DNA from: Lichenostomus cassidix
Taxonomy: Eukaryota > Chordata > Aves > Passeriformes > Meliphagidae
Reading direction: 5' to 3'
Length of the DNA stretch: 64,000 nt
NCBI GenBank assembly: GCA_008360975.2
Contig: CM039187.1
Location: 18,059,094 to 18,123,093, forward strand
The position numbers and the translations under genes are program-made. Position 1 is the first letter of the stretch; every line of letters starts with the position of its first letter. Shown one piece after another: positions 46,701 to 55,921 of the stretch. The notes beneath the pieces were generated by a model, which saw only the letters and a program-made list of their open reading frames with translations, was not told where the DNA came from and searched no databases.

Positions 46701-49700
46701 GCAGTTGTGAGTAAGGAGAGGTCCTGCAAGGCTGCTCAGCCACACAGACATGGTTCCTTTCAGGTCTGAAACACTGCCTCAGAACGATTTAAATGGATTT
46801 TATTCTGCAGTGGCATTTAATTTAACAAACAACGTATTTTTGCATAGCATAAGTTGCTTACCAAATATGCAGCTGTTTCTGATCACATGACTTTTGAAAA
46901 GCACATTCATTAAAAATCAGATCTTTTGTGTACACAAAGTAGGAGTTTTATGATGCAAGCAAAATGTTGAAAGTTCTGGGTACATCTTTGTCTCTGTGTT
47001 TTCTCTGTGTTTTGGCAAGGCCTTATCTTGCAATATTTCCTGCAATTGATAGTGCCCATTTGACAGAAAAGGAAGTTGTAACTTTGCTGTGGTTGTTTTC
47101 TTCATGTAGCCCTTTTTTTTTTTTTGTTCTCCTTCTCTTTCCTGTGTTTTCTCTGTGGATTGAGATATGCCTTTCACATGCCAGCAATACTCAGTTTAAA
47201 CCTCAGTTTAGTTTGACTGTTTGTGGAAGTTAACCTTGCTGGAGGATGATGTTGCACTGCCTCAAACTTGGCTGAGAGTTGTGAATCCTTTGGTTTGTAA
47301 AAGGTGTGGGCAGTACCCTTCTGAGTGTGTGAGATCCTGACTCATGGTCCTGCATGTGTCTGCTCACCAGGAATCTCCCAGACTCTGCAGGGGTATCAGT
47401 CTTCCCTTTTTTTGTGAAATAATTTCTATCCTCAGCATTACTTCACGTGTGGTAGATAGCCTAGACTTAAGGAAGCTGATAAGGTTGTTCCTATAGAAAC
47501 AGTGAGTCTCACATGGCAAATTTTTAAACTCCTCTAGTTTACAACACAGCTTCCTATTTCTAATCTAACTGCAGATAGATACATCAACCCAAAGATACTT
47601 CAGCCCAAAAGGTCTCACCCACACTTCATATACTAATTTATATTTGTATGGAAGGGAGTCTGAAATATTGTCATTTTGTAAGAAAAGGATCCCCTTCCCA
47701 TATCACCTGGCACCTGTGCCAAATGCATGGAGACAGAGCTCATGCAGACCAGCTTTCCCTCTGCGTGTTGCAGAATTCTTGGTTTTGGTGTTTATGCAGT
47801 TGCTTTTCTGCCTCATTGACAGCTATTGATTGGCTAATAGGAACCAAATTGGTAGATTTGTAAAAGTCTTCAAATTGCAATAAATTTATAAAATTTATCA
47901 ATTTATATTTTATTAAGGGATAAATCTCTATTGGATAACAATTCTTAATCTCATCAGTTAGCTTCTATAATCAAGTGTTTTACCCTATGGCTTGTTGTCA
48001 TCAATATATTTAGCAAGAGGTTATAGGTACCTGCAGAGCTAACAGAGTATCTCAGCACAGCTCCATTAACCAATCATTCTGTCATGAACTGCAAATCTTC
48101 AGGAAATCAGGATCACCTATTTTCCCTGCTTTCAAAACTACTTCTGTTATCTTTGTGTTTTAAGAGCCTTTCTTTCAAAGGTGAGCTATGCTGGGAAGCT
48201 TTCATAGAAAGAGGAATCTTGAGAAGAGGAATTGAACAGAAAAGAAATGTCTGCTGTGAACAGTGGGCATTGCAAATAGCTCTAGACCTCTTCTCCCCAG
48301 GAGAAGTTTCCTGGGCCACTTTAGTGTTTCATGAAAAGGGTGTCCAGTGGGAGGGGTCAGCTATAGGAATGGCATTCTGGAACAGCTTTGGAGTGTCCCA
48401 CGTACAGGGATTGGTACTGGTATCACAGTTTGGGAACCTCACTGCTCAGTGTGGGAGCCACATGGACATGCAAGAGGGAGTCTGTATGGACTGAAGAAGG
48501 GATGTAGGTGTGATGACAGAGGTCTGCGAAGCAGCAAAGCCTCAAATAAGAGAATAAAGTACACAGAATTGTTCAGGGGTTGCAGTGTGGTCCAGGATCT
48601 TTTTGTTGGGGGAAGAAGTGATGCTGCAGTCCCAAATGAACCAAAGTTGCCTCTGTTGATTCCCACTGCTTGTAGGAAGGAGATAGGAGGATGTTGAGAC
48701 CTCCTCTTGCCCTTGTCTCTTTCCCCATGCAGTATCTGCAATGTCAGAAGATCATCTTCTGGAATATCAGATTTCCTTCTCCTTTTCATTTTGTTTTGTT
48801 CATTCCTGTCTGCAGTTTTGCGGAGGATGTGATTCACATCTACTACGAGAGCGATGAGGTGGTGTGTGAGGATGTGGAGCTCCAGGCCTTTGTCAAAGAC
48901 ATTTATGTCTATGGGATGAGGGGTGTGAAAGCCTCAGGTAAGGCATGACAGCCCAGCCAGGTCTGCAGCTTGTCCAGTCCCTGCTGACAGCAGTGCCAAG
49001 TGCACAGCCCTTTGTGCACAGACAAGTTTCTAGCCCTTTGTGCCCTCTCTCTCTTCTTGGCCTGAAGATGCTCAGTTTTGTGTGTGAGACCCTGGATCAG
49101 GCCATCCCTCAGGAGACAACTCCTTCCTTTGACACAGACTCTCCTCATCAGTTTGGGAAGCTCATGTGATCTCCCTACACTGGGGACAGGTCCTTTGATT
49201 TTGTCTGCTCATGCTTTCAGCATTGGGAGGGTTCTGTGTGTGTTGGAACCACCAGGCAGACTGAAATAAATCAAGGAGCAGCGAGACCACCTTGAATCCT
49301 CTCCTCCAAATGTTGCATTAAATAAGAACATGTACGAAGCTCTCTAGGAGTATATTGCTGAATTTCACATTTGTTCAGCATCTGGGTCATCATTGAACTA
49401 TTCTACTCTTTTCAGGAGAAGATACTCACAATTACTTCCAAGAAATATTTTCCTTTGCTCTGTCTCTTCTCGCTGTCTCTCTTTTCTTGCAAACTGTTAC
49501 TTGGCCATGGGAGCTCTCATACATAACATGGTTCAATTTGCCCACCTGAGTTAATGCTCCCCCATCTTTCCCTAAGCGTATCGCTTTTCTCTTCCACTCA
49601 CATTTTTTCCAAGCAGATTTTCAGGAATTTATAGAGGTGGCTGGGGATTCTTCCTGCTGTCCTGCTGATTTACATCTGGCAACAACTGTTGGCCGGTGAC

Positions 49701-52700
49701 CCAGGGCAGATGGCTCTGGTGTTGCGTGCACACATTTGAGTGCCAGATGTCCAGGCAAGACTGTGATGTTTCCAATCATTCCTAGTATGTGCTGGTGGAT
49801 AACAGGGCTTCTGGGTTCTGTCTGCCTGGACAAGCAAAGAGTCACTTGTTTTTGTCTAGTTGTCTCTTAGCAAAACTTTGAAGTGTTCCTCCTAGTAGGA
49901 GCTTCGTGCTTGACCTAAGAATCTTGATATGGGACATGTGCTGAGCCCTTCCAGGGCTCCAGCTGGAGTGGGGTGCTACAAACACCAGTGGTAGGAGGAC
50001 TGTCACTACAGATGGGAAATCTACCAGGCTTGAAGCATCTCTGTCTGCACTGCTGCCACTACAAAGGGCTGTGTCAGAGCAGGGAGACTTGACTGGGTCT
50101 GTAAAGAATGGGAGGAGGCTAAATGAGGGAGGCTATGGCACCTCGGGCTCTCCCTCCAGACTCTGTTTCTTCCCTGGGATGGCTGCTGTGACTGGGAGAA
50201 TGCCAAACTCCTTTAAAGATGAGCACAGTGTACTTGGAGAACACAGGAGGGGATGGTGCATCCTCTCCTCTTTGGGCTTGGTGGCTGGCCAGAGGTACTG
50301 TGTGCCTCTTCCCTGTCTCAGGCTGAGTTCACATCTGCATCAGGTTGGTGCTGGAGATACGAAGCAGCTGGCACAGGCAGCTTGCTCCAGGGTGCTGACA
50401 GGTCTGTGGGTGTCCTGGCACCTGTGGTCACATTGGGCTGGGACAGGGATTACAGCACAGGACTGTGATCTAGTGAGGACAGGAGAGATACAGGGCTGGG
50501 GTTGCTTTGGTTGCAAAATATTTGCCTAGTCCCTGACTATTCCTTTTTTTCTTTACATAACTGAGTTTGATTATTCTCTTTCAAAGACAGCTTAATGCAA
50601 CTATTTCTGTTCCTCATTCTGTTGTTTCTCTTTCAGAAGTTCTCATTTCCTCACTTCCCGTTTCAGCAAATAAACTCTCCCTGCTCTCTTTCTTGCAATA
50701 CACTTGATTGCTGAACCTCAAACCTTTATAAATACAAACACGTGGTCCCTTTCTCCTTGGCATGAACCTTCCCTGCTTGCACTGCAGACTGAAGAAAAAG
50801 GGAGCATCTGAGGCTCCTGCCCTGTGGACTCTGGGAGTTCCTTGCTGCAGGGTAGGTAGGACAGGGACACTGTTTTTTAAAGTGTAATTGTCTTACCCTC
50901 ACAGAACACCACATACTTTGCAAACAGTGGTGATGCCTCACAAACTTGTATGAAGAGAAGCTGTTTTTACAGCTGCACAGCCAAGGCACAGAGAGGTTGA
51001 GGAGCTCCTGTTAGACCACACAGCAACATTCATGGAATGCTCTGCTCTTCAGTGGCTGCTGCATGGCCCTCTAAGCTGTATCTTTTGATTACTGCTGGGT
51101 AGCAGGGTTTCTTCATCGCTGGGTTAAACTTTTCTTCTCCCTCATTTAGGGTTCCCTAAGATGATCAGGACACGAGAGACATTAGCAGAATATCTCACAG
51201 TGATAATATTCACCACATCGGCTCAACATGCAGCTGTGAATTTTGGTCAGGTAGGAATTCATGGGAAGACCGTTCTTTTTTCTGGGCTGGGAGGTACATC
51301 TATCAGGGCAAGGTCTGAGAAGCCTTTTTTAGTAAATGTACAGAATTACATTACTATTTCTGGTCAAAATAACTGCAGAGCCATCTACAAATACCTATGA
51401 AGTCTGTGGAAACTTAAGTAACTTGGAAGCTGAGAAAGGCATTTTGAGTCCTGCATATGTACCAAAGATCAGATTTAGGGCTTCTAACTTGTATATTTTA
51501 GTTTTGCTGATTTTATTATAAGAATATTTTTTTAAGCATTTAAATGTCATTGCTGCTCATTTCTTGAGTTTACAAGCCAAATGGCATCTTTGAGCTTCCT
51601 CTGGGATGTTTGATGTGTCACATACTGATAACCTGTGTTATCCCTGCCTGCCCTGACTGACATGTATCTGCCCTGAAACTATAGTAACAACCTGCCTTTC
51701 AAATGCTCCTTCTGTCAACATCAAGGCATTTTGGAAAGCAGACTTAGCAGCCAGAAGCAAATCACTTTGTCAGTGACAGAGCTTTTTCACTGAGTAGGTG
51801 GCCAGACACTGGAACAGGCTCCCCAGGGAAGTGGTCACAGTTCACAGTTCCAAGTCTGTCAGAGTTCAAGGTGCATTTGGATGATGCTCTTAGTCTGATG
51901 ATTCAGTTTCAGGTAGTTCTGCAACGAGCAGGGAGCAGGACTGGATGATCCTTATAAGTCCCTTCCAACTTGAGATACTCTATGATTTTATGAGCCACTG
52001 TTTTTGTTTTTTTTTTTTAATGGTCTAGCTTCAGGCATGGGTGATCTCTGAGATATGATCTCAGAGGTAAGCAGAGAGACCATCGTTCTTGTGGTTGGTA
52101 TTCCCAAATACCCTTCATCACTTTCTATGTTGACTCTCCTGTCCACCCCTGCAGCTCAGGAGCCCTGGAGAAGGTCTGGAAGCAGGTGTCTAATGAGCCA
52201 CACTATGCTATGACATGACCATGACCAGGGATCTCTGCAACTATTCCCTTCTAGCCTGTCTTTTCAATTGATTGAGACATCTCCCAGTGCCCCCCTCAGA
52301 AAAGCCTGTCTGTTCAAGTACCACCAAGAAACCATCTCTTAATTTGGCATACAGAGGATATGCAGCCCATTAGTAAAAGGGCCTTCAGCCATGGCACAAA
52401 AAGGCAGAGAGGGCTGAGGGGAGGGGGAGGTGGCTGCACGCTGGAGAGAACACACTGAGCAGAGTGTGAGCATGGCAGGCAGCTGGCACAGTGGGAGCAT
52501 GGCACTTCCCTTCAGGCAGAGCAGGGGATGTGTGTGAAGGTAATGAAAAAGTGCTTGGGAAAGAGTTATGTAAGTGCAGCATCTCAGATGGTGGCAAAAC
52601 TCGGTGTCGTATCTGGGGCAAAAGGAGACATCAGTACTGAAGCAGGCCAGAAGTGATTATGAGTTCCCAGTCTTCTGCTCACCATAGCCATATCAGCATG

Positions 52701-54738
52701 ACATATTCCATGTTTCCTGATGAAGCAGCACGCTTTACCTCTCTTAGTATCTGACCACATGGGCATGCACTGTGGGCACATTCTTGGAGGAAATTTTGCA
52801 TAAAAGAGAATCTGGAGTAAAGGGGATTGCCTCAGGTTATTAGAAGAGATATTTCTTTAATAAAGTATTTAAGGCCTTAGCCAGTCTGGTGGATTTGGGC
52901 TGTGTGGCACATGCCTGTAGTTAGCAGAATAAGTGCTCACAATTTAGATTACCCAGCTCTCTCTTGTGAGTTCCTGAGCAAAACAGGAGGGACTTCCTTG
53001 TCGCCTCCAGTCCTTCTCTAGAGCATCTCCTTGACCTTAATATCTTCTCTTTCTAAGAGGTTCATGTCACAGAAGCAAATTCCCTGCTGCCAACTCCTGA
53101 TTGTCCTTGCTGTGCTCCTAAATATCAGCCACTGCAGGTTTTCAGTGTGCTGTCTTGCTCTGTTATGCAGTATGACTGGTGTTCCTGGATTCCCAACGCC
53201 CCACCAACAATGCGCTGCCCTCCCCCAACAGAGAAGGGGACAGTCACCATCGAGCAGATTGTGGAGACTCTGCCAGACAGGGGACGTTCTTGCTGGCATC
53301 TTGGAGCTGTCTGGGCCTTGAGCCAATTCCAGGACAAAGAAGTAAGTCAACCTTCCTGCTGTACATGCTGGAGATGTGAGCCCATGAGGGCCATGGCAAG
53401 ACTGCACATGGGACTGTAGTGCTGCTCTGTGCTTCACTTGGCCCTTTTCACCTCTCTGTGGAGATGTGCCAATGCCGTGGGTTTGCCTGTGCTCTGCCAG
53501 ATGCAAGCCAGCCAGCTCTCAGCAAGAAGTTGTATTTTTACTCTGAGGCTGTCTCAGCCATAATCAAAGTTCCTAAGCTCGAGCATGGCATTGCTGAGTA
53601 AGGATGCTGGTGTGGGAGGCAGAGGGCTGCAGAGGCATAAGGATTTTCTCCATTCCTCGTCCCTGCAGTGCTGGGAAGAAGGCATGGCAGCACTGTGTTC
53701 CCATGTCCTGTTCCTTTGGAAAACCTGCTCCAGTGCCATGTGCACCACAGCTGTGGCTTGTGCCTGGTGAGTGAGGAGTGAAAGCAAAACAAGCCTACAG
53801 AAGGCTTTGCAGGCATGGTCTGTAGCAATTCCCCTCATGTAAAATGAGGTTGTAGGTACCTGGTTGTTTCACCCAAGGGCATTGTCTGGAGAATGTGTTT
53901 TGAAATCCTTAAATAGAAGATGATGGACAGAGGGTACTTTAAATTCAGTTTCTCTATGAGAAGAAAGCAATATTAGCAGAGAAGCTTATACTACATGGAA
54001 GTAGTTCCCAAAGTTCCCAAAGCAATGCCAGTGTGCATATTGGCAGTGCAGTTTTCAGAGCACCCTTGGAGTCCAAGCTAACTAAAGAATTGTCATATTG
54101 AACTCTGAAGGACAGTTTTAAGTCAACAGAATCTTCCACTGTCACTGAATGAAGTAGTCATATTCCTTTTAAATCACTGGCTGTGAATTCCCCTCTCATG
54201 CTATCCTTTTCTCTAGCAGCATAAGTGTTTGTGTGGCTATGCAGAGATCTGGCATAGGAAGCTCATCTGACTGATCACTGGAACAAATAAAAGTGCTTGG
54301 TTTTCAGTGGATTAGCTCCTTTTAGGTTAAGGAGGTGCCACATAGACACCTAAACCAGCACTACAGAAAGATGCAGGTGTGGAAAGAAGCAGCCAGCAAT
54401 AGAGGGAAGGTGTAGGCTAGCTTAAATATTGATAATACTATTTTAATAGTAGCATTTGTGAGGTGAGGCTCTGGGTGGTGTTCTGCTGGATGGCATAATG
54501 TTGAAACAGAATTGGCCTTGCTTTCTCAAAGCATAATTTCTTGGTGTTTTTCAATTAGCTATTTCTGGGCATGTACCCAGATGAACACTTCGTGGAGAAG
54601 CCGGTGAAAGAGGCTATGGCAAAATTCCGCAAGAATTTGGATGAGATTGTCAACACCATCACCGAGCGCAACAAGAACAAAAAGCTTCCTTACTACTACC
54701 TTTCCCCAGACCGCATTCCCAACAGCGTTGCTGTTTGA
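28565..54738 (+). CDS. ALOX5: ALOX5, arachidonate 5-lipoxygenase (complete, 14 exons)
   Basis: Fourteen exons of 150, 199, 82, 123, 107, 173, 147, 204, 87, 179, 122, 101, 171 and 180 nt join through GT-AG introns to 2025 nt, 674 residues plus stop, as in human. The enzyme oxygenates arachidonate to 5-HPETE and dehydrates it to leukotriene A4, working with FLAP at the nuclear envelope. Residues 1 to about 115 form the PLAT/C2-like domain, with Ca2+-loop N44, D45, E47 and membrane-contact W14, W76, W103 present. The rest is the helical catalytic domain. Iron ligands H368, H373, H551, N555 are present; the C-terminal ligand is V674 instead of the usual Ile. The F178/Y182 'cork' and the 5-LOX-specific pocket residues F360, A425, N426, A604 are conserved, which separates it from 12- and 15-lipoxygenases. 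The start is in good Kozak context (GGACCATGC). Introns are short compared with mammals. Several regulatory sites differ (see findings). Confidence 0.98.
28727..28938. repeat. 16-bp GC-rich minisatellite in ALOX5 intron 1
   Basis: Twelve 16-bp units of form CA(n4)CCGCACCGCG, or CA(n4)GCGCACCGCG, run head to tail. A 7-bp partial unit (CACCGCG) lies at 28775-28781 and a truncated last unit at 28926. The variable four bases are GCTC, CATC, CCGC, CAGC or CCTC. The array starts 12 bp after the exon 1 donor. It leaves long meaningless open frames on both strands. Confidence 0.95.
30050..30083. repeat. 17-bp perfect tandem duplication
   Basis: CCAGTCATTTTTTCTCT occurs twice without a spacer in ALOX5 intron 1. 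Simple slippage product. Confidence 0.95.
32305..32503 (+). CDS. ALOX5: ALOX5 exon 2
   Basis: 199 nt, residues 51 to 117 (last codon split). It starts VDSYDV after CTCTGCAG and ends RDGR plus G before GTGAGAG. It carries the remaining PLAT strands with W76 and W103, the latter being a coactosin-like protein contact in human. Confidence 0.97.
32504..34189 (+). other. ALOX5: ALOX5 intron 2
   Basis: 1.7 kb, GT-AG. No repeat or additional exon recognised. Confidence 0.85.
34190..34271 (+). CDS. ALOX5: ALOX5 exon 3
   Basis: 82 nt between AACAG and CG|GTGAGT. It encodes the domain linker and the basic helix [16 protein letters not shown], which corresponds to nuclear import sequence NLS112 of the human enzyme and is well conserved. 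Confidence 0.97.
34272..35801 (+). other. ALOX5: ALOX5 intron 3
   Basis: 1.5 kb, GT-AG. It contains a TA-rich low-complexity patch at about 34733-34820 (ATATATA, CACATATG and ATGTATATAT units); otherwise nothing recognised. Confidence 0.85.
35802..35924 (+). CDS. ALOX5: ALOX5 exon 4
   Basis: 123 nt between TTTTCTCAG and GC|GTAAGT, residues 144 (split) to 185. It includes PGFPLSIDA and [12 protein letters not shown] and ends with the cork residues F178 and Y182 that close the active-site mouth. In human, NLS158 is in this exon; here its lysines are replaced. Confidence 0.97.
35925..39727 (+). other. ALOX5: ALOX5 intron 4
   Basis: 3.8 kb, GT-AG. A (TTGG)n/T-rich tract lies at 36088-36208. No exon or recognisable transposon otherwise. 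Confidence 0.85.
36088..36208. repeat. (TTGG)n simple repeat and T/G-rich tract
   Basis: GGTT repeats uninterrupted about seven times, followed by TTTTGG and GTTTTTT runs. The whole 120 bases are nearly pure T and G on the + strand, hence A and C in the other. No coding value. Confidence 0.92.
39728..39834 (+). CDS. ALOX5: ALOX5 exon 5
   Basis: 107 nt between TTTTTAG and TCTG|GTGAGT. It encodes [17 protein letters not shown] and the following DFADFERIF helix of the catalytic domain; strongly conserved. Confidence 0.97.
39835..42730 (+). other. ALOX5: ALOX5 intron 5
   Basis: 2.9 kb, GT-AG, AT-rich in its second half (41000-42700). No repeat family or additional exon recognised. Confidence 0.8.
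42731..42903 (+). CDS. ALOX5: ALOX5 exon 6
   Basis: 173 nt between TTTACTTTAG and CAG|GTACAG. It contains [17 protein letters not shown] and the LERNLT segment that corresponds to the MK2 phosphorylation site of human 5-LOX. Confidence 0.97.
42904..43582 (+). other. ALOX5: ALOX5 intron 6
   Basis: 679 bases, GT-AG, ending in a long T tract (43562-43575) before CCCACAG. Nothing else seen. Confidence 0.9.
43583..43729 (+). CDS. ALOX5: ALOX5 exon 7
   Basis: 147 nt between TCCCACAG and CAG|GTGGGC, in phase 0 at both ends. It encodes [14 protein letters not shown] and the [10 protein letters not shown] strand-loop of the catalytic domain. Confidence 0.97.
43825..44028 (+). CDS. ALOX5: ALOX5 exon 8: iron ligands H368 and H373
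   Basis: 204 nt between CTTTCAG and AAG|GTTAGT. It encodes [20 protein letters not shown] with iron ligands H368 and H373, plus pocket residue F360. It is separated from exon 7 by an intron of only 95 bases. Confidence 0.98.
44262..44348 (+). CDS. ALOX5: ALOX5 exon 9
   Basis: 87 nt between TTTCACAG and AAG|GTAGGT, in phase 0. It encodes [20 protein letters not shown] and ends LFDK. The flanking intron 8 is 233 bases. Confidence 0.97.
44349..45989 (+). other. ALOX5: ALOX5 intron 9
   Basis: 1.6 kb, GT-AG. It contains a CR1-like fragment at about 44890-45030. The start shows three near copies of TTCATGGTT at 44379-44420. Nothing else recognised. Confidence 0.8.
44890..45030 (+). mobile_element. 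CR1 fragment (reverse transcriptase end region)
   Basis: Phrases TTTGTCGATGATTTGGGTGA, AGTTCACAGATGACACCAGG and CTGGGTGGGAGAA match the CR1 region encoding FVDDL...FADDTKLGG-type peptides. Frameshifts and missing flanks show a dead, truncated copy. Confidence 0.65.
45990..46168 (+). CDS. ALOX5: ALOX5 exon 10
   Basis: 179 nt between CTCCTGCAG and AG|GTAAAA. It begins ANATGGGGH with pocket residues A425 and N426 that define 5-lipoxygenase regiospecificity, and continues to [11 protein letters not shown]. Confidence 0.97.
46169..48815 (+). other. ALOX5: ALOX5 intron 10
   Basis: 2.6 kb, GT-AG. No transposon or other exon recognised; AT-rich around 47880-47950. Confidence 0.85.
48816..48937 (+). 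CDS. ALOX5: ALOX5 exon 11
   Basis: 122 nt between GTCTGCAG and TCAG|GTAAGG. It encodes [13 protein letters not shown] and [11 protein letters not shown]. The end corresponds to the PKA site/NLS518 region of human 5-LOX, here changed. Confidence 0.97.
48938..51149 (+). other. ALOX5: ALOX5 intron 11
   Basis: 2.2 kb, GT-AG. Several overlapping open frames at 50020-50530 lack splice signals and family resemblance. No repeat recognised. Confidence 0.8.
51150..51250 (+). CDS. ALOX5: ALOX5 exon 12: iron ligands H551 and N555
   Basis: 101 nt between CTCATTTAG and CAG|GTAGGA. It encodes [16 protein letters not shown] then [14 protein letters not shown], with iron ligands H551 and N555. Confidence 0.98.
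51251..53170 (+). other. ALOX5: ALOX5 intron 12
   Basis: 1.9 kb, GT-AG. It contains a CR1-like tail at about 51775-51999. No other element recognised. Confidence 0.85.
51775..51999 (+). mobile_element. CR1-like LINE 3' tail, + strand
   Basis: It contains GGCCAGACACTGGAACAGGC, TCCCCAGGGAAGTGG, GCATTTGGATGATGCTCT, ACTGGATGATCCTTATAAG, TCCCTTCCAACTTGAGATAC and the TCTATGATTTTATGA end. These are standard for avian CR1 3' regions, though the exact subfamily needs a library comparison. Confidence 0.85.
53171..53341 (+). CDS. ALOX5: ALOX5 exon 13
   Basis: 171 nt between TGTTATGCAG and GAA|GTAAGT, in phase 0. It encodes [28 protein letters not shown] and [12 protein letters not shown], with pocket residue A604. 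Confidence 0.98.
53342..54558 (+). other. ALOX5: ALOX5 intron 13
   Basis: 1.2 kb, GT-AG. No exon or repeat recognised. Confidence 0.85.
54559..54738 (+). CDS. ALOX5: ALOX5 exon 14, C-terminus
   Basis: After TTTTTCAATTAG the frame encodes [20 protein letters not shown], then [15 protein letters not shown], and ends IPNSVAV with TGA at 54736-54738. The C-terminal carboxylate is the fifth protein ligand of the catalytic iron. The last residue is Val where mammalian enzymes have Ile. Confidence 0.98.
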   Translation, partial: LFLGMYPDEHFVEKPVKEAMAKFRKNLDEIVNTITERNKNKKLPYYYLSPDRIPNSVAV

Positions 54739-54879
54739 GCACATAGCCAGGAGAGTTTGGAGGCCTGTGAAGCTAATGATGTTTTTCTGTTACAAACACT
54801 TCTTCAACTAGCTTTTCAGAAATGGACAAAAAACCCACCCTCTCCCTCAGAGCTGGCCTAAGTCTATTGGAACTTGCAA

Positions 54880-54885
54880 AATAAA
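54880..54885 (+). terminator. Candidate proximal poly(A) signal of ALOX5
   Basis: AATAAA 142 bases after the ALOX5 stop, in the context GCAAAATAAATTTGG. Confidence 0.45.
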
Positions 54886-55838
54886 TTTGGTTATGACCAA
54901 TCTTACAAACAAAGTCTAACTGACAACCCTCCAGGTCAAATTTGTCACACATTTATTTTCCCAGGATTTTTAACTAATCTTAGAATCAATATACATGTTT
55001 CTGCATGTTTCTGTTATCTTTCCTTCTCCTTGTCAAACAAAATCACAGATTCACTTATTCAGTGAATGGAAATAGTATCATGAGCAATAAGCAAGTCACA
55101 TTTTAAAATTCTTCCTGTTTTCAATAGGTGCCACTGGAGACATAGAAAAATATAATCTTTAAAGTTTGTGCATTGTTTTGAATCTGATTAATGTCACTAC
55201 AATTGTGAATATCCTTATCAGGGCGATTTCATTGATGTAGCTGATGGGGTTTTAATGCTTTCTTACCCAGTTTGTGTGAAATGACATCTCATAGGAGATG
55301 AAAATTTTGTACCCACATAAACCTGAGTATTTTCTACATCAAACTAGGAAGGTTTGTTTTGGCCTCTGCCAGCAGAGTTTGATGTCTTGTGTAGGGACAA
55401 ATGTTCTACTTAACAAAATGGCAGTAAGTACAGACCTGGCAGTGCTTATGCTCAATTTGTTTCATTGCTGAGGCTGCTGGGTTTTGTGGAGAGTTTCTTC
55501 TATTTTGTGGGGAATGAAGAGGCTACTTTGTATAATGGAAAAATTTGTGGAGAAGGCTTAATTGACAGAGTCTAAGAGGAATCTTTAGATTTGGCCAATT
55601 AAGCATAACTGGCATGTTCCATCTTGGTTATAAACCACTAAGTTTTGTCTGTCTTATTTAGAGGTGTTTAGGTTCAAACACTTGGGCTTTGGTTAAAGTT
55701 GAGAAAGTCACAGAGAAAAGCAAAATTGAGGTTTTTGGAATTTAAGAGTTGTGGTTTTGTTGATTAGAATTTGTTCCTTGTACTAGATCTGCCAGCCTGC
55801 AGAGTGTTTTCTCAATAGATAAGAAAGTTTCTTGTGGT

Positions 55839-55921
55839 AATAAAACAAAATTAAACATCTAGCTTTTATTTTCTTATTCAGCATCTAATACTGTATGTCT
55901 CAAAAACCTTGTAGGAATAAA
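55839..55921 (+). terminator. Candidate distal poly(A) signals of ALOX5
   Basis: Two AATAAA hexamers (55839-55844 and 55916-55921), the second followed by TGTACTGTGTAG, could end a longer 3' UTR. Confidence 0.35.
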
